Assembly: GCA_905210085.1 (NCBI GenBank)
Contig: CAJLVJ010000037.1
Location: 1 to 21,352 of the forward strand
Length of the DNA: 21,352 nucleotides
Reading direction: 5' to 3'
Origin: an uncultured Collinsella sp.
GTDB lineage: Bacteria > Actinomycetota > Coriobacteriia > Coriobacteriales > Coriobacteriaceae
Made by a program: the position numbers and the translations under genes. Shown here one piece after another: positions 13,789 through 21,006 of the stretch. Positions within the stretch are counted from its first letter, which is position 1. Every line of letters starts with the position of its first letter. The notes below the pieces were generated by a model. The model worked only from the letters and a program-made list of their open reading frames with translations. It did no database searches and was not told where the DNA came from.

Positions 13789-14643
13789 TTACGCCTTAAG
13801 CGTGAGCACCGCACCGAAGGCGGTCGGGCCGCAATGGCTCGAGATGACGCCGCCGACCTGAGTCCAGGTAACGTCCTTAAAGCCCAGATCATGCGCATAG
13901 ACCTCCATGTCATCGCGCAGCTCCTGGGAAAGGCCCACCGAATACGCCAGGCCAATGTGCGAGTAGTCAATCTCGCCCTTCGCAACCATGTGGTCAATAA
14001 AGGCGCGGGCGCACTTGAGCATAGAGCCGCGGAACTTCTTGGTCGCCACGAACTTGCCGCCCGTCACCTCAATGCAGGGCTTAATCTTGAGCAGATGGGC
14101 GCCAAGGAATGCGACGTTGGACAAGCGACCGCCCGCCTTAAGAAAGGCAAGATCGGTAGGAACAAAGCCCAGCAGCACGCGGTCCATGACGGAATTCGTA
14201 AATGCAAAGATCTCGTCGACGGTGGCATCGGGGTGAGCCTCGATGTATTTGGCGGTCTCGACGACAACGAGCGACTGGCCTACCGAGACAAAGCGCGTGT
14301 CCATAGAGAACACGTAGTCGCGACCCTTGGCGGCGATCTTCGATGATTGATGCGAGCAGGTCGTGGCCTCGGAATACGCGAGATGCAGAATAGTCGCATC
14401 GGGCTGCTCAGCGTGAATGCGGTCGTACACGTGAGCAAAATCCGCAGGCGCGCAGCCGCTGGTCTTGGGCATCACGCCAAACTCGTTGCAGCGCGAATAA
14501 ATCTCGAGCGGATCGATCGAGCCGTCCTCGACGGTCTCGTCACCAATCGTGACATGCATGGGCACGCGCACGATGCCGTAGCGCTCGCAGAGCTCCGGCG
14601 TCACATCCGACCCAGACTCAACCACGATTACGTACTTGCCCAT
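13789..14643 (-). CDS. DegV family fatty-acid-binding protein
   Basis: DegV/FakB proteins bind a fatty acid and, with a FakA-type kinase, present it for phosphorylation and entry into phospholipid synthesis. The 284-residue length is standard. The N-terminal strand IVVESGSDVTPEL, the TSGCAPADF loop with the conserved Ser, the ATILHLAYSEATTCSHQSS strand, GGRLSNV and the C-terminal GGVISSHCGPTAFG (conserved His and Gly) are all present. The start at 14643 is set by the family N-terminus (MGKYVIVVESGSD), although its ribosome-binding site is weak; an in-frame ATG at 14667 would add eight residues. No fakA is nearby. Confidence 0.92.
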   Translation of the reverse strand: MGKYVIVVESGSDVTPELCERYGIVRVPMHVTIGDETVEDGSIDPLEIYSRCNEFGVMPKTSGCAPADFAHVYDRIHAEQPDATILHLAYSEATTCSHQSSKIAAKGRDYVFSMDTRFVSVGQSLVVVETAKYIEAHPDATVDEIFAFTNSVMDRVLLGFVPTDLAFLKAGGRLSNVAFLGAHLLKIKPCIEVTGGKFVATKKFRGSMLKCARAFIDHMVAKGEIDYSHIGLAYSVGLSQELRDDMEVYAHDLGFKDVTWTQVGGVISSHCGPTAFGAVLTLKA

Positions 14644-14804
14644 TATTATCACGACCCATCTCGACATTGGCTTTTCAATACATGGCACGCGCCGCCGCAC
14701 TGTTGCACAACGGCGTCCAAGCGCCAAAGAGACGCCGCCCCTTGCACACAACAAAGGACAGCGTCTCCCTGGAAAACTCCGTGCTTATCTAGGATTCCAC
14801 ACGG

Positions 14805-14833
14805 TTTATTAAGGAGGGTTACTTATTCCGCAA
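14805..14833 (-). promoter_or_regulatory. Possible degV promoter
   Basis: TTGCGG (14828-14833) and AATAAA (14805-14810) are separated by 17 bases on the minus strand. This would give a leader of about 150 bases containing the hairpin GGCGTC...GACGCC (14711-14716 with 14730-14735). Weak matches; listed as the best candidate in this 276-base spacer. Confidence 0.3.
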
Positions 14834-14903
14834 ACGGTCGCTATATGCGGTAAGCGGTAGTTGGCCGCGACAACTGCGACACATTCCGTCCAGCAAATCC
14901 AAT

Positions 14904-14918
14904 CGTGCTCCACGCACG
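14904..14918 (-). terminator. Small hairpin directly after the scr operon
   Basis: CGTGC (14904-14908) pairs with GCACG (14914-14918) around a five-base loop, starting two bases after the last stop codon. On the minus strand it is followed by ATTGGATTT. A short, marginal terminator candidate. Confidence 0.3.
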
Positions 14919-14919
14919 G

Positions 14920-16362
14920 TTAATGCACGAGGCGGTAGAAATTCATCGATGCCGCACCCTCGGCGTGCAGCTCCATCGCCGGAACCGCCGGCGAATAGGT
15001 ACGGCTCGTAAGTGCCGCCTCGCCGCCATTTGCAAAAATCTCGACCATCGTAGTGTCCGAAAGCACGCGCAGGTCGCGAAGCTCGCTGAGCTCGATCGAC
15101 CTCTGGTCGCGCCCATAGCCTTCGTCACCCATGTCGAGGGTAAGCATCCCGTCTGCATAGCGCACAAAGACACCCTTGCGGATTTCGAGCTCGATCACCT
15201 GGGCGCCCTCACAGGAAACCACAAGATCAAACAGGCGGCCCGGCTCCTCAACGGTTTCACCGCCTGTCGCGCAAACGCAATCGCCGCGCATCCTCTCAAT
15301 CTCGTGCACCGGCTGCTGACAGAGCTTACCATCGCGCATGCTCAGTTTTCTCGGCACCGTCAACGCGCACTGCCACCCGCGTGCCACCGTCGGGCTTTTT
15401 GCCGTCGCATCGGGGCAACCCGACCACCCGATCATCAAACGCCGACCCGCAGCATCCTCAAAAGACTGCGGTGCGTAGAAATCAAAGCCGGCATCGACCA
15501 TCGGGGGCATGCCCTGCCCGGCGATCTTAAAACTCGGCGCCTCCCAATCGGCCTCGATGGGAAACCACACGCACTGGTGCGGATTGCGGTAACGCCATCC
15601 ATCGGCGGACACACCCTGCGGACAGCAAACGAGAATAAGCTCACCATCGAGCTCAAACAGATCGGGGCACTCCCACATAAAGCCAAACTTCTCGCCCAAC
15701 TCAATGCGCGTCGCATAGCTCCAGTCCTCTAGATTGCTCGAGGTATAGACAAGCACGCAGCCGCGGTCGTCTTTCGTACGAGCGCCCAGAACCATGTAGT
15801 AGATACCATCGTGTTCAAGGATTTTGGGATCACGCACGTGCGTACCGATATCGTCGGGGTAATCGACCGGCCCAACAGCTATGCGCTTCTCGCCCAATTC
15901 GTCGGGGTTCTCGGCAACCACATGAATCTGGTTTTGCTCACGGCCCGTCAACACGTAGTCGTAATCATCGCGGTCAAAATGCTTGACGTTGCCGGTATAG
16001 AAGTAGTGAATCTTGCCGTCGTGTACAAAGGCAGAACCAGAATACGCTCCGCTCGAATCCAAATCGGAATCGGGGAACAGCACAGGGCCGCGATTCTCGT
16101 ACGTCACAAAATCCTTTGTTGTCAGATGATTCCAAAGCACTGGACCGCCATGCGCAGCATCGAATGGATCGTATTGGTGATAGATGTGATACGTATCACC
16201 GATCTGCACCAAACCGTTGGGGTCGTTGAGCCAGCCAAGCTCAGGCTCCACATGGAACAGGAGCCTATCGGGGTCGGACGCGATGCGACCCGCCGTCTCA
16301 TCCTGTCCGGCACGCCACTGCTCATAGTCCGCGCGTGTCACCTTATTTTTTTGATTAAACAT
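14920..16362 (-). CDS. scrB: Sucrose-6-phosphate hydrolase (GH32)
   Basis: This cytoplasmic beta-fructosidase splits sucrose-6-phosphate, made by the PTS, into glucose-6-phosphate and fructose. The 480-residue protein shows the canonical GH32 triad: nucleophile Asp47 in WLNDPNG, transition-state stabiliser Asp178 in RDPK, and acid/base Glu231 in WECPDLF. The C-terminal beta-sandwich carries the usual ending DTTMVEIFANGGEAALTSR. No signal peptide is present, consistent with an intracellular phosphorylated substrate. It is the last gene of the operon, 101 bases after EIIBC and separated from it by a strong hairpin. Confidence 0.93.
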   Translation of the reverse strand: MFNQKNKVTRADYEQWRAGQDETAGRIASDPDRLLFHVEPELGWLNDPNGLVQIGDTYHIYHQYDPFDAAHGGPVLWNHLTTKDFVTYENRGPVLFPDSDLDSSGAYSGSAFVHDGKIHYFYTGNVKHFDRDDYDYVLTGREQNQIHVVAENPDELGEKRIAVGPVDYPDDIGTHVRDPKILEHDGIYYMVLGARTKDDRGCVLVYTSSNLEDWSYATRIELGEKFGFMWECPDLFELDGELILVCCPQGVSADGWRYRNPHQCVWFPIEADWEAPSFKIAGQGMPPMVDAGFDFYAPQSFEDAAGRRLMIGWSGCPDATAKSPTVARGWQCALTVPRKLSMRDGKLCQQPVHEIERMRGDCVCATGGETVEEPGRLFDLVVSCEGAQVIELEIRKGVFVRYADGMLTLDMGDEGYGRDQRSIELSELRDLRVLSDTTMVEIFANGGEAALTSRTYSPAVPAMELHAEGAASMNFYRLVH

Positions 16363-16383
16363 CGCCGTTGACTTTCTCGTCTA

Positions 16384-16427
16384 TGGGGAAGGACGCTCGA
16401 CTCACACGAGTCGAACGCCCTTCCCCA
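16384..16427 (-). other. Intercistronic hairpin between EIIBC and scrB
   Basis: A 44-base near-perfect stem-loop: TGGGGAAGG pairs with CCTTCCCCA, CG with CG, and CGACTC (16398-16403) with GAGTCG (16408-16413) around ACAC, with only two mismatched pairs. No T-run follows on the minus strand. It is therefore more likely a processing or mRNA-stability element that sets the EIIBC:ScrB ratio than a full terminator. Confidence 0.6.
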
Positions 16428-16463
16428 AATGGACTTATCCTCAGATTACGCTGAACGGCTCAA

Positions 16464-17915
16464 CTAGAAGCTGACATCAAAGCCAGCACCAGCGCCCTCT
16501 TCATCAGTGGTCGGCACGCCCTTTGCCTTGTTGTAGGCAAAGATCAAGACGATCGGCACGATAAAGGCGATGAGATTGCCAGCCACATACCACACGAGCG
16601 TCTCGGGCGTGACGATGAGCAGGCCAAGCACGCCGGTCAGACCCTGACCGATGGCGCGCACCTCAAAGAGCTTCACGAAGGCACCGCCGCAGCCTGCACC
16701 GATGCAAGCGCAGATGAACGGGATGATCGAGTAGCGCATGTTTGCAGCAAAGATTGCGGGCTCGGAGATACCGACCAGCGTCGGGATAAAGGACGACATG
16801 CAGATGTTGCGCTCTTTGGAATGCTTCTTGTGAATGAGGTACATGCCGATGGCGCCGCCGCCCTGGGCGATGATGGAAACCGACCAGATGGCCTGGATGT
16901 AGTTGAAGCCAGTCGTGGCGACGAGGTTTGCCTCGATACCCTGGATGAACTGATGCGTACCGGTAACGACGAGCGGCTGCAGGAATGCGGCAAAGACAAA
17001 GGCACCGAAGACGCCCATCCTGTTGTACAGGATATCGATTACACCGGCGAGGACGTCGCCGATCAGGTTGCCGAGCGGGCCGAACACGGTGAACAGGGCG
17101 ACGTTAGCAAGAATCAGGGTAACGGTCGGGACAAAGACGAACGAGACGACCTCGGGGATGTACTTCTGGGCAATCTTTTCGACCTTGGCCATAAACCAGG
17201 CAGTCAGGATTGCAGGGAACACGCCGCCCTGGAAAGCAACCATGGGAATGGAGAGCGGACCAAAGTTCCAGTACTCAGCACCCGTCGGATCCATAACGAA
17301 CGTGTTGCGGTTCATAAGGCTCGGGTGAACCATGACGATACCGACGAGGATGCCCAGAATCGGGTTACCGCCAAAACGCTTCACCGCGCTGTACATAACC
17401 AGGACAGGCAGGTAGTCAAACGTGGTGGCGATAATGGCAAAGAAGCTTGCGAGGTTCTTGAGGAACTCGCTGTGGTCGGCAAGGCTGCCCTCCATGCCAA
17501 AGAGGCCGTTGGCAACGATCAGCGACTTAAGGCCGATGATGATAGCAGCGCCGACGAAAGCGGGAATGATGGGGATAAAGATATCCGAGAATACCTTGAG
17601 GACCGAGAAGAACTTGCCCTTCTTGTCCGCCTCGGCGCCCTTGACCTCGGAAGCGCTGATCTCCTTAACGCCCGTCAGAGCCATAAACTCATCGTAGACC
17701 TTGTTGACGGTACCGGTACCGAAGATGATCATGAGCTGGCCGCTGTTGTACAGCACGCCCTTGACGCCATCGATGTTCTCGAGCTCGGCCTTGTTGTACT
17801 TGCTCGTATCCTTGAGCACCAGACGCAGACGCGTAACGCAATGCGTGGCGCCCTCGATGTTCTCCAGACCGCCGACGTTATCGACGACTTGCTGAGACAC
17901 TACTTTGTAGTCCAT
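16464..17915 (-). CDS. scrA: PTS EIIBC component, sucrose type
   Basis: This membrane permease imports and phosphorylates a sugar, most likely sucrose given scrB beside it. The 483-residue protein begins with an EIIB domain of about 85 residues, with phosphorylatable Cys26 in GATHCVTRLRL. After a charged linker, an EIIC domain of about ten membrane segments follows (first at about 110), including the conserved GISEPAIFAANM loop. There is no EIIA domain, so phosphate must come from an EIIA-Glc-type protein encoded elsewhere. Sucrose and trehalose/beta-glucoside permeases share this fold, and the choice of sucrose rests on the GH32 neighbours. The start at 17915 follows GGAGAGG; an in-frame ATG at 17927 has a poorer spacing. 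Confidence 0.9.
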   Translation of the reverse strand: MDYKVVSQQVVDNVGGLENIEGATHCVTRLRLVLKDTSKYNKAELENIDGVKGVLYNSGQLMIIFGTGTVNKVYDEFMALTGVKEISASEVKGAEADKKGKFFSVLKVFSDIFIPIIPAFVGAAIIIGLKSLIVANGLFGMEGSLADHSEFLKNLASFFAIIATTFDYLPVLVMYSAVKRFGGNPILGILVGIVMVHPSLMNRNTFVMDPTGAEYWNFGPLSIPMVAFQGGVFPAILTAWFMAKVEKIAQKYIPEVVSFVFVPTVTLILANVALFTVFGPLGNLIGDVLAGVIDILYNRMGVFGAFVFAAFLQPLVVTGTHQFIQGIEANLVATTGFNYIQAIWSVSIIAQGGGAIGMYLIHKKHSKERNICMSSFIPTLVGISEPAIFAANMRYSIIPFICACIGAGCGGAFVKLFEVRAIGQGLTGVLGLLIVTPETLVWYVAGNLIAFIVPIVLIFAYNKAKGVPTTDEEGAGAGFDVSF

Positions 17916-17939
17916 GTTCCTCTCCATTCCCTTACGAAA

Positions 17940-17957
17940 TCATAAAACGTTTTGATG
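17940..17957 (-). promoter_or_regulatory. Internal LacI-type operator or cre-like site before EIIBC
   Basis: A perfect palindrome AAAACGTTTT (17944-17953) within TCATAAAACGTTTTGATG lies in the 45-base gap between the divergent GH32 gene and EIIBC. The CG-centred core matches the operators upstream of the operon, so the repressor may bind here too and modulate or roadblock the distal genes. A catabolite-control cre site would look similar. Confidence 0.55.
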
Positions 17958-17960
17958 CCA

Positions 17961-19343
17961 TTACAGAGACGCGATCGTTGCATTTGCGCACTTGAGCGTA
18001 CCGTCGGTGACCGTCAGTGCCACACCCTGGCCCTGCTTATTGCAGAAGCGCGCGTTAAGCGCAACATCATCGACAAAGATGGTCGCGATATCGTCGTCAA
18101 CGACCAGGCGCACATGATGAGTGCCCTCGCCCTTAAAGAACAACGGACGCTCGAGGCCCATGTTGTTGACCTGGAACCACGGATACTGGGGGGCCGCCGT
18201 AAACTCGAGCTTGCCCTCACGCAAGTTGGCGCGGAACTCATAGGCAAGACCGGACTCGGCGTCCTCGGCAAGCTTCACCGAGAAGCCGGCAGCGTCACCG
18301 GCGAGCTCGATGTCGGCATCGAGCATATAGGTGGAACCGGCATCCGCGGCGAGCACCTGCTCGACCTTGCCCGACTCGCAGGAAAGCTCAAAGGCCTCGA
18401 CTGCCTTAGCCTCGCCAAAGGCGCCAAGCATGCTGTCAGGGAGCTTGGTGCCGAGCGTTCCGTCGGCACGCTGAACGATCTCGAGAGGCATAAAGGTGCC
18501 ACCCCACAGGTAAGAGCTGGGATCGCCACCCTCGTCACGCGTAGGAACCCAACCAAAGAGAACGCGGCGCTCGCCATCAAATGCGGTACGCGCGGCATAG
18601 TACGCGCGGCCATCGAATGAATCGTCAGCAGGAGTGATCCAAGGACCGTTGATGGAGCGAGACATGCGGTAACGGGTCTTGTTGCCATCACTGTACTCGG
18701 AGAACACCAGATACCACCAGTCGCCCATCTTAAAGAGATCAGGCATCTCGAACATGGTGTAAAGGCCCGGATTCCACCAGTCGCCCTGGAACTCCCAGGT
18801 ATCCAGGTCCTTGGAGGTGAACTTGACCAGACGCCCGGTCATCAGACGCTTGTCCTCGCCCACGCGCGTGCCGAGGATGAGCATGTACTCTTCGTTCTCC
18901 TCATCCCAAAGCACAAAGGGATCGCGCCAGTTGCGGTCATCGTAACCTTCCTGGGGCGGAAGCAGCGTCTCGGCGATGTTCTTCTCCCACTTGACGGCGT
19001 CGTCACTCGTTGCGTGAAGAAGAACCTGCTTCATCAAGCGTGCGCGGACCTTATCGCGATTGCAACCAGTGTAGAGCGCATGGTACTTGTCGCCCACCTT
19101 AAACACCGTGCCGGCATAAACATACTGGTCGACTTCCTCGTCGCCGCCACGCTCAAGGCTCTCGCCAAAGTCCTTGTAGTTGACGAAATCCTTGGTCGTC
19201 GCGAGTGCCCAACCAAACGGCTCTCCGAAAGGACCGGGGTTTCGCGTGTCACGCTGGTGATAGAGATAGAACGTGCCGTCCTCGCCGTACGGCATGATGT
19301 CGCCTACCCAAATTCCCTCAGGCTGGTAATACACCTTGTGCAT
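17961..19343 (-). CDS. Divergent GH32 beta-fructosidase
   Basis: This is a second GH32-fold hydrolase in the operon, of 460 residues and clearly different from ScrB. The nucleophile motif is not the usual W[LM]NDPNG but WVGDIMPY (Asp15), placed at the extreme N-terminus; the other triad members are Asp141 in WRDPF and Glu199 in MFEMPDLF. This form resembles a separate GH32 clade, and the C-terminal third (about 310-460) is a beta-sandwich ending in VDDDIATIFVDDVALNARF. There is no signal peptide, so the substrate is cytoplasmic: perhaps a short fructo-oligosaccharide, a fructosyl disaccharide or its phosphate. The ATG at 19343 has AAAGGAAG seven bases upstream. It is the first structural gene after the operator cluster. 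Confidence 0.85.
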   Translation of the reverse strand: MHKVYYQPEGIWVGDIMPYGEDGTFYLYHQRDTRNPGPFGEPFGWALATTKDFVNYKDFGESLERGGDEEVDQYVYAGTVFKVGDKYHALYTGCNRDKVRARLMKQVLLHATSDDAVKWEKNIAETLLPPQEGYDDRNWRDPFVLWDEENEEYMLILGTRVGEDKRLMTGRLVKFTSKDLDTWEFQGDWWNPGLYTMFEMPDLFKMGDWWYLVFSEYSDGNKTRYRMSRSINGPWITPADDSFDGRAYYAARTAFDGERRVLFGWVPTRDEGGDPSSYLWGGTFMPLEIVQRADGTLGTKLPDSMLGAFGEAKAVEAFELSCESGKVEQVLAADAGSTYMLDADIELAGDAAGFSVKLAEDAESGLAYEFRANLREGKLEFTAAPQYPWFQVNNMGLERPLFFKGEGTHHVRLVVDDDIATIFVDDVALNARFCNKQGQGVALTVTDGTLKCANATIASL

Positions 19344-19386
19344 CCGAGACTTCCTTTCCCACAAGATACTAACTCGGTACAACTGC

Positions 19387-19415
19387 AAGATATGTCAATC
19401 GTTTTCATATGTCAA
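19387..19415 (-). promoter_or_regulatory. Promoter of the GH32-EIIBC-ScrB operon
   Basis: A consensus -35 TTGACA (19410-19415) and a -10 TATCTT (19387-19392) are separated by exactly 17 bases on the minus strand, about 45 bases before the start codon. One operator overlaps the -35 and another fills the spacer, which is ideal for steric repression. Confidence 0.7.
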
Positions 19416-19426
19416 ACGTTTTCACA
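19392..19426. promoter_or_regulatory. Tandem LacI-type operators O1 and O2
   Basis: Two copies of ATGTCA-a-n-CGTTTTCA-y-A, O1 at 19392-19408 and O2 at 19409-19425, lie directly end to end with 17 bases between equivalent positions. Both lie within the operon promoter. The CG-centred core is typical of LacI-family sites, and the same sequence recurs before lacI itself. Confidence 0.7.
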
Positions 19427-19455
19427 CTAATACGTCTTTTCGCAGTTCCAGTCGT

Positions 19456-19472
19456 CGGCAAACGGTTGACAT
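19456..19472. promoter_or_regulatory. Third LacI-type operator O3
   Basis: On the minus strand the site reads ATGTCAACCGTTTGCCG, matching O1/O2 at the ATGTCA and CGTTT blocks but in the opposite orientation. It is about 55 bases upstream of O1/O2, between lacI and the operon promoter, spaced so that a DNA loop of about five helical turns is conceivable. Confidence 0.5.
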
Positions 19473-19527
19473 ATGGCGGCGAACGGTCATCAGAGGCGTT
19501 TGAGGAATTCTTTTGGCACGGGATGAA

Positions 19528-20538
19528 CTACGCGGTTTTGCCCTCAATGAGTTCAACGGGGAGCTTGGTATTCGATTCGGACTTTTCACCGTTAACAAGA
19601 GCGATGATGGATTGCGCCGCGAGCTCTCCGATGCGATCGATATCTTGACGAACGGTTGTTAAGTCAGGCATAAACGTCATAGTGCGGCGGGCGCCATCCG
19701 CGCCCACGACCTTAATATCGTCCGGAGCGCTCAAGCCGCGCCGCTTCATCACGTTGAGGCAGATGGCCGCCATCGTGTCGTCTCCCGCAAAGATGCCGTC
19801 AATATCGGGGTTCTCATCGAGGATCTTCGCAACGACCGCACTCTTTTCGTCGTCGGACTTAACGAACTCGACCTCACGGACAAGCGCGGGCAAACCGGCC
19901 TGCTCCACAACATCGTGGTAGGCATCGGTACGCTTATTGGCAGGCATACGCATGCGGCTATTGTTGCGCAGGCACAAGATGCGCGAACACCCGTCATCGA
20001 TCAGGCGACGCGTGGCAAGTTCGCCGATGCCATAGCTGTCGCTCGCAATCTGAACAGAGGTCTCGCCAAGGTCGCAGTCGATACCAACCAGACTCAAGCC
20101 CATCTCGGCATACGCCTCGGCACCGATATTAAGCGAGTTGACGATGACGCCATCAACCATATTGCGCCGAAGCATATCGATATAAGAACGCTCAAGATCA
20201 GGTCGATTGGCGCTATTGCACAGCAACATCTTAAAACCGTTTTCGGCTAGGGTACGCTCAACGGCTTGGACCGCTTGGGCATGAAACGGGCTGCTGACAT
20301 AGGGGACGATCATACCTATTAGATTCAGGCGACCGTTGAGCATGGCACGGGCGATATCGTTGGGCGTATAGTTGATGCGCTTCATCGCGGCATGGACCTT
20401 ATCGCGGGTCTCTTGGCTAATATAGCCGCGATTATTAAGCACGCGAGATACCGTAGTAGGCGAAACCCCCGCCACCGCTGCAACTTCCTTGATGCCAGGC
20501 TTAGCCGAATCCTTAGAACGAGCGCCCTCGCGAGCCAT
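19528..20538 (-). CDS. LacI-family transcriptional repressor of the sucrose/fructan operon
   Basis: The 336-residue regulator has an N-terminal helix-turn-helix (IKEVAAVAGVSPTTVSRVLNN, about residues 16-36). The hinge helix region (PNDIARAMLNGR) and a periplasmic-binding-protein-like sugar-binding domain follow (LIGMIVPYVSSPF, DGIFAGDDTMAAICLNVMKRRG, VVGADGA). The ATG at 20538 is chosen because GGGAGG lies five bases upstream; ATGs at 20553 and 20559 are in frame but overlap the operator or lack a site. It lies directly upstream of the operon in the same direction, with its own operator over its -10 box, so autoregulation plus operon control is likely. The effector is probably a fructoside or its phosphate. 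Confidence 0.93.
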   Translation of the reverse strand: MAREGARSKDSAKPGIKEVAAVAGVSPTTVSRVLNNRGYISQETRDKVHAAMKRINYTPNDIARAMLNGRLNLIGMIVPYVSSPFHAQAVQAVERTLAENGFKMLLCNSANRPDLERSYIDMLRRNMVDGVIVNSLNIGAEAYAEMGLSLVGIDCDLGETSVQIASDSYGIGELATRRLIDDGCSRILCLRNNSRMRMPANKRTDAYHDVVEQAGLPALVREVEFVKSDDEKSAVVAKILDENPDIDGIFAGDDTMAAICLNVMKRRGLSAPDDIKVVGADGARRTMTFMPDLTTVRQDIDRIGELAAQSIIALVNGEKSESNTKLPVELIEGKTA

Positions 20539-20557
20539 AGCACCCTCCCCCATCAAC

Positions 20558-20597
20558 ATGTCATACGTTTACATACGAACAAAGCATACCCCAACAA
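20558..20597 (-). promoter_or_regulatory. lacI promoter with autoregulatory operator
   Basis: TTGTTG (20592-20597) and TATGTA (20570-20575) are separated by 16 bases on the minus strand. The operator ATGTCATACGTTTACAT (20558-20574) covers the -10 box and the start of the transcript, and matches O1/O2 in the ATGTCA and CGTTT blocks. Confidence 0.6.
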
Positions 20598-20677
20598 GAG
20601 CGGGAAGACGGTAACAGTACAAGTAAGTAAACGACTCATCCAAATAATTAGGAGAGTTCCGCCTAAAGGGTGACTAC

Positions 20678-20699
20678 ACAGGACCCCAGCCGGGGCTGT
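20678..20699. other. G+C-rich hairpin near the left edge of the IS110 element
   Basis: ACAG plus CCCC (20678-20681, 20684-20687) pair with GGGG plus CTGT (20692-20699), with a two-base bulge and AGCC loop. It may be a terminator remnant or part of the insertion-sequence end; only TTT follows. Confidence 0.35.
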
Positions 20700-20732
20700 T
20701 TGGGCTACCTCCCAAAACATTCCGCACTGATA

Positions 20733-20900
20733 TCTTCTGAATTGAAGACGTCGATGATGCACCCGTATACCATTGACGTCGACACCATCAGATGCGGACC
20801 GCGCGGTGACCCCACATTCCGCTGGCGCCCACAGGGCTGCCCTCGTTTCCTGACATGTCCCGCGCGGGCCGCGGCGAGCCGAGACCGCCGCATGACCTAA
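20733..20900 (+). ncRNA. Candidate IS110 bridge-RNA region (noncoding left end)
   Basis: IS110-group elements encode a structured RNA in the noncoding end before the transposase that pairs with donor and target DNA. Here I see a hairpin TCTTC/GAAGA (20733-20737 with 20744-20748). GACGTC at 20747-20752 can pair with GACGTC at 20775-20780, enclosing a 22-base loop, and GCGGA (20794-20798) with TCCGC (20818-20822), enclosing a 19-base loop. The first helix overlaps the second by two bases, so they may alternate. Two internal loops of about 20 bases are what target- and donor-binding loops would look like, but no loop sequence could be matched to a target. From 20598 to 20732 I see no gene, and 20901-21006 is the plain leader before the transposase. 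Confidence 0.4.
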
Positions 20901-21006
20901 TAGGAGCATGGAGCGATACCGCGGACCCGATCAACCGCATTCTATCGCGCCCCGTCAGTGTGCCGTCTGCCCGGTCCAGGCGAGCACGGAAAGAACGGAG
21001 CGAGAC

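Noticed and set aside
14811..14822. AAGGAGGG on the plus strand as a ribosome-binding site
   Set aside because: No start codon at a suitable distance opens a frame of any length; it lies in the putative degV promoter spacer.
16821..17945. 374-codon plus-strand frame opposite EIIBC
   Set aside because: Highly charged Asp/Lys/Arg-rich antisense translation of a membrane protein gene, typical of a shadow.
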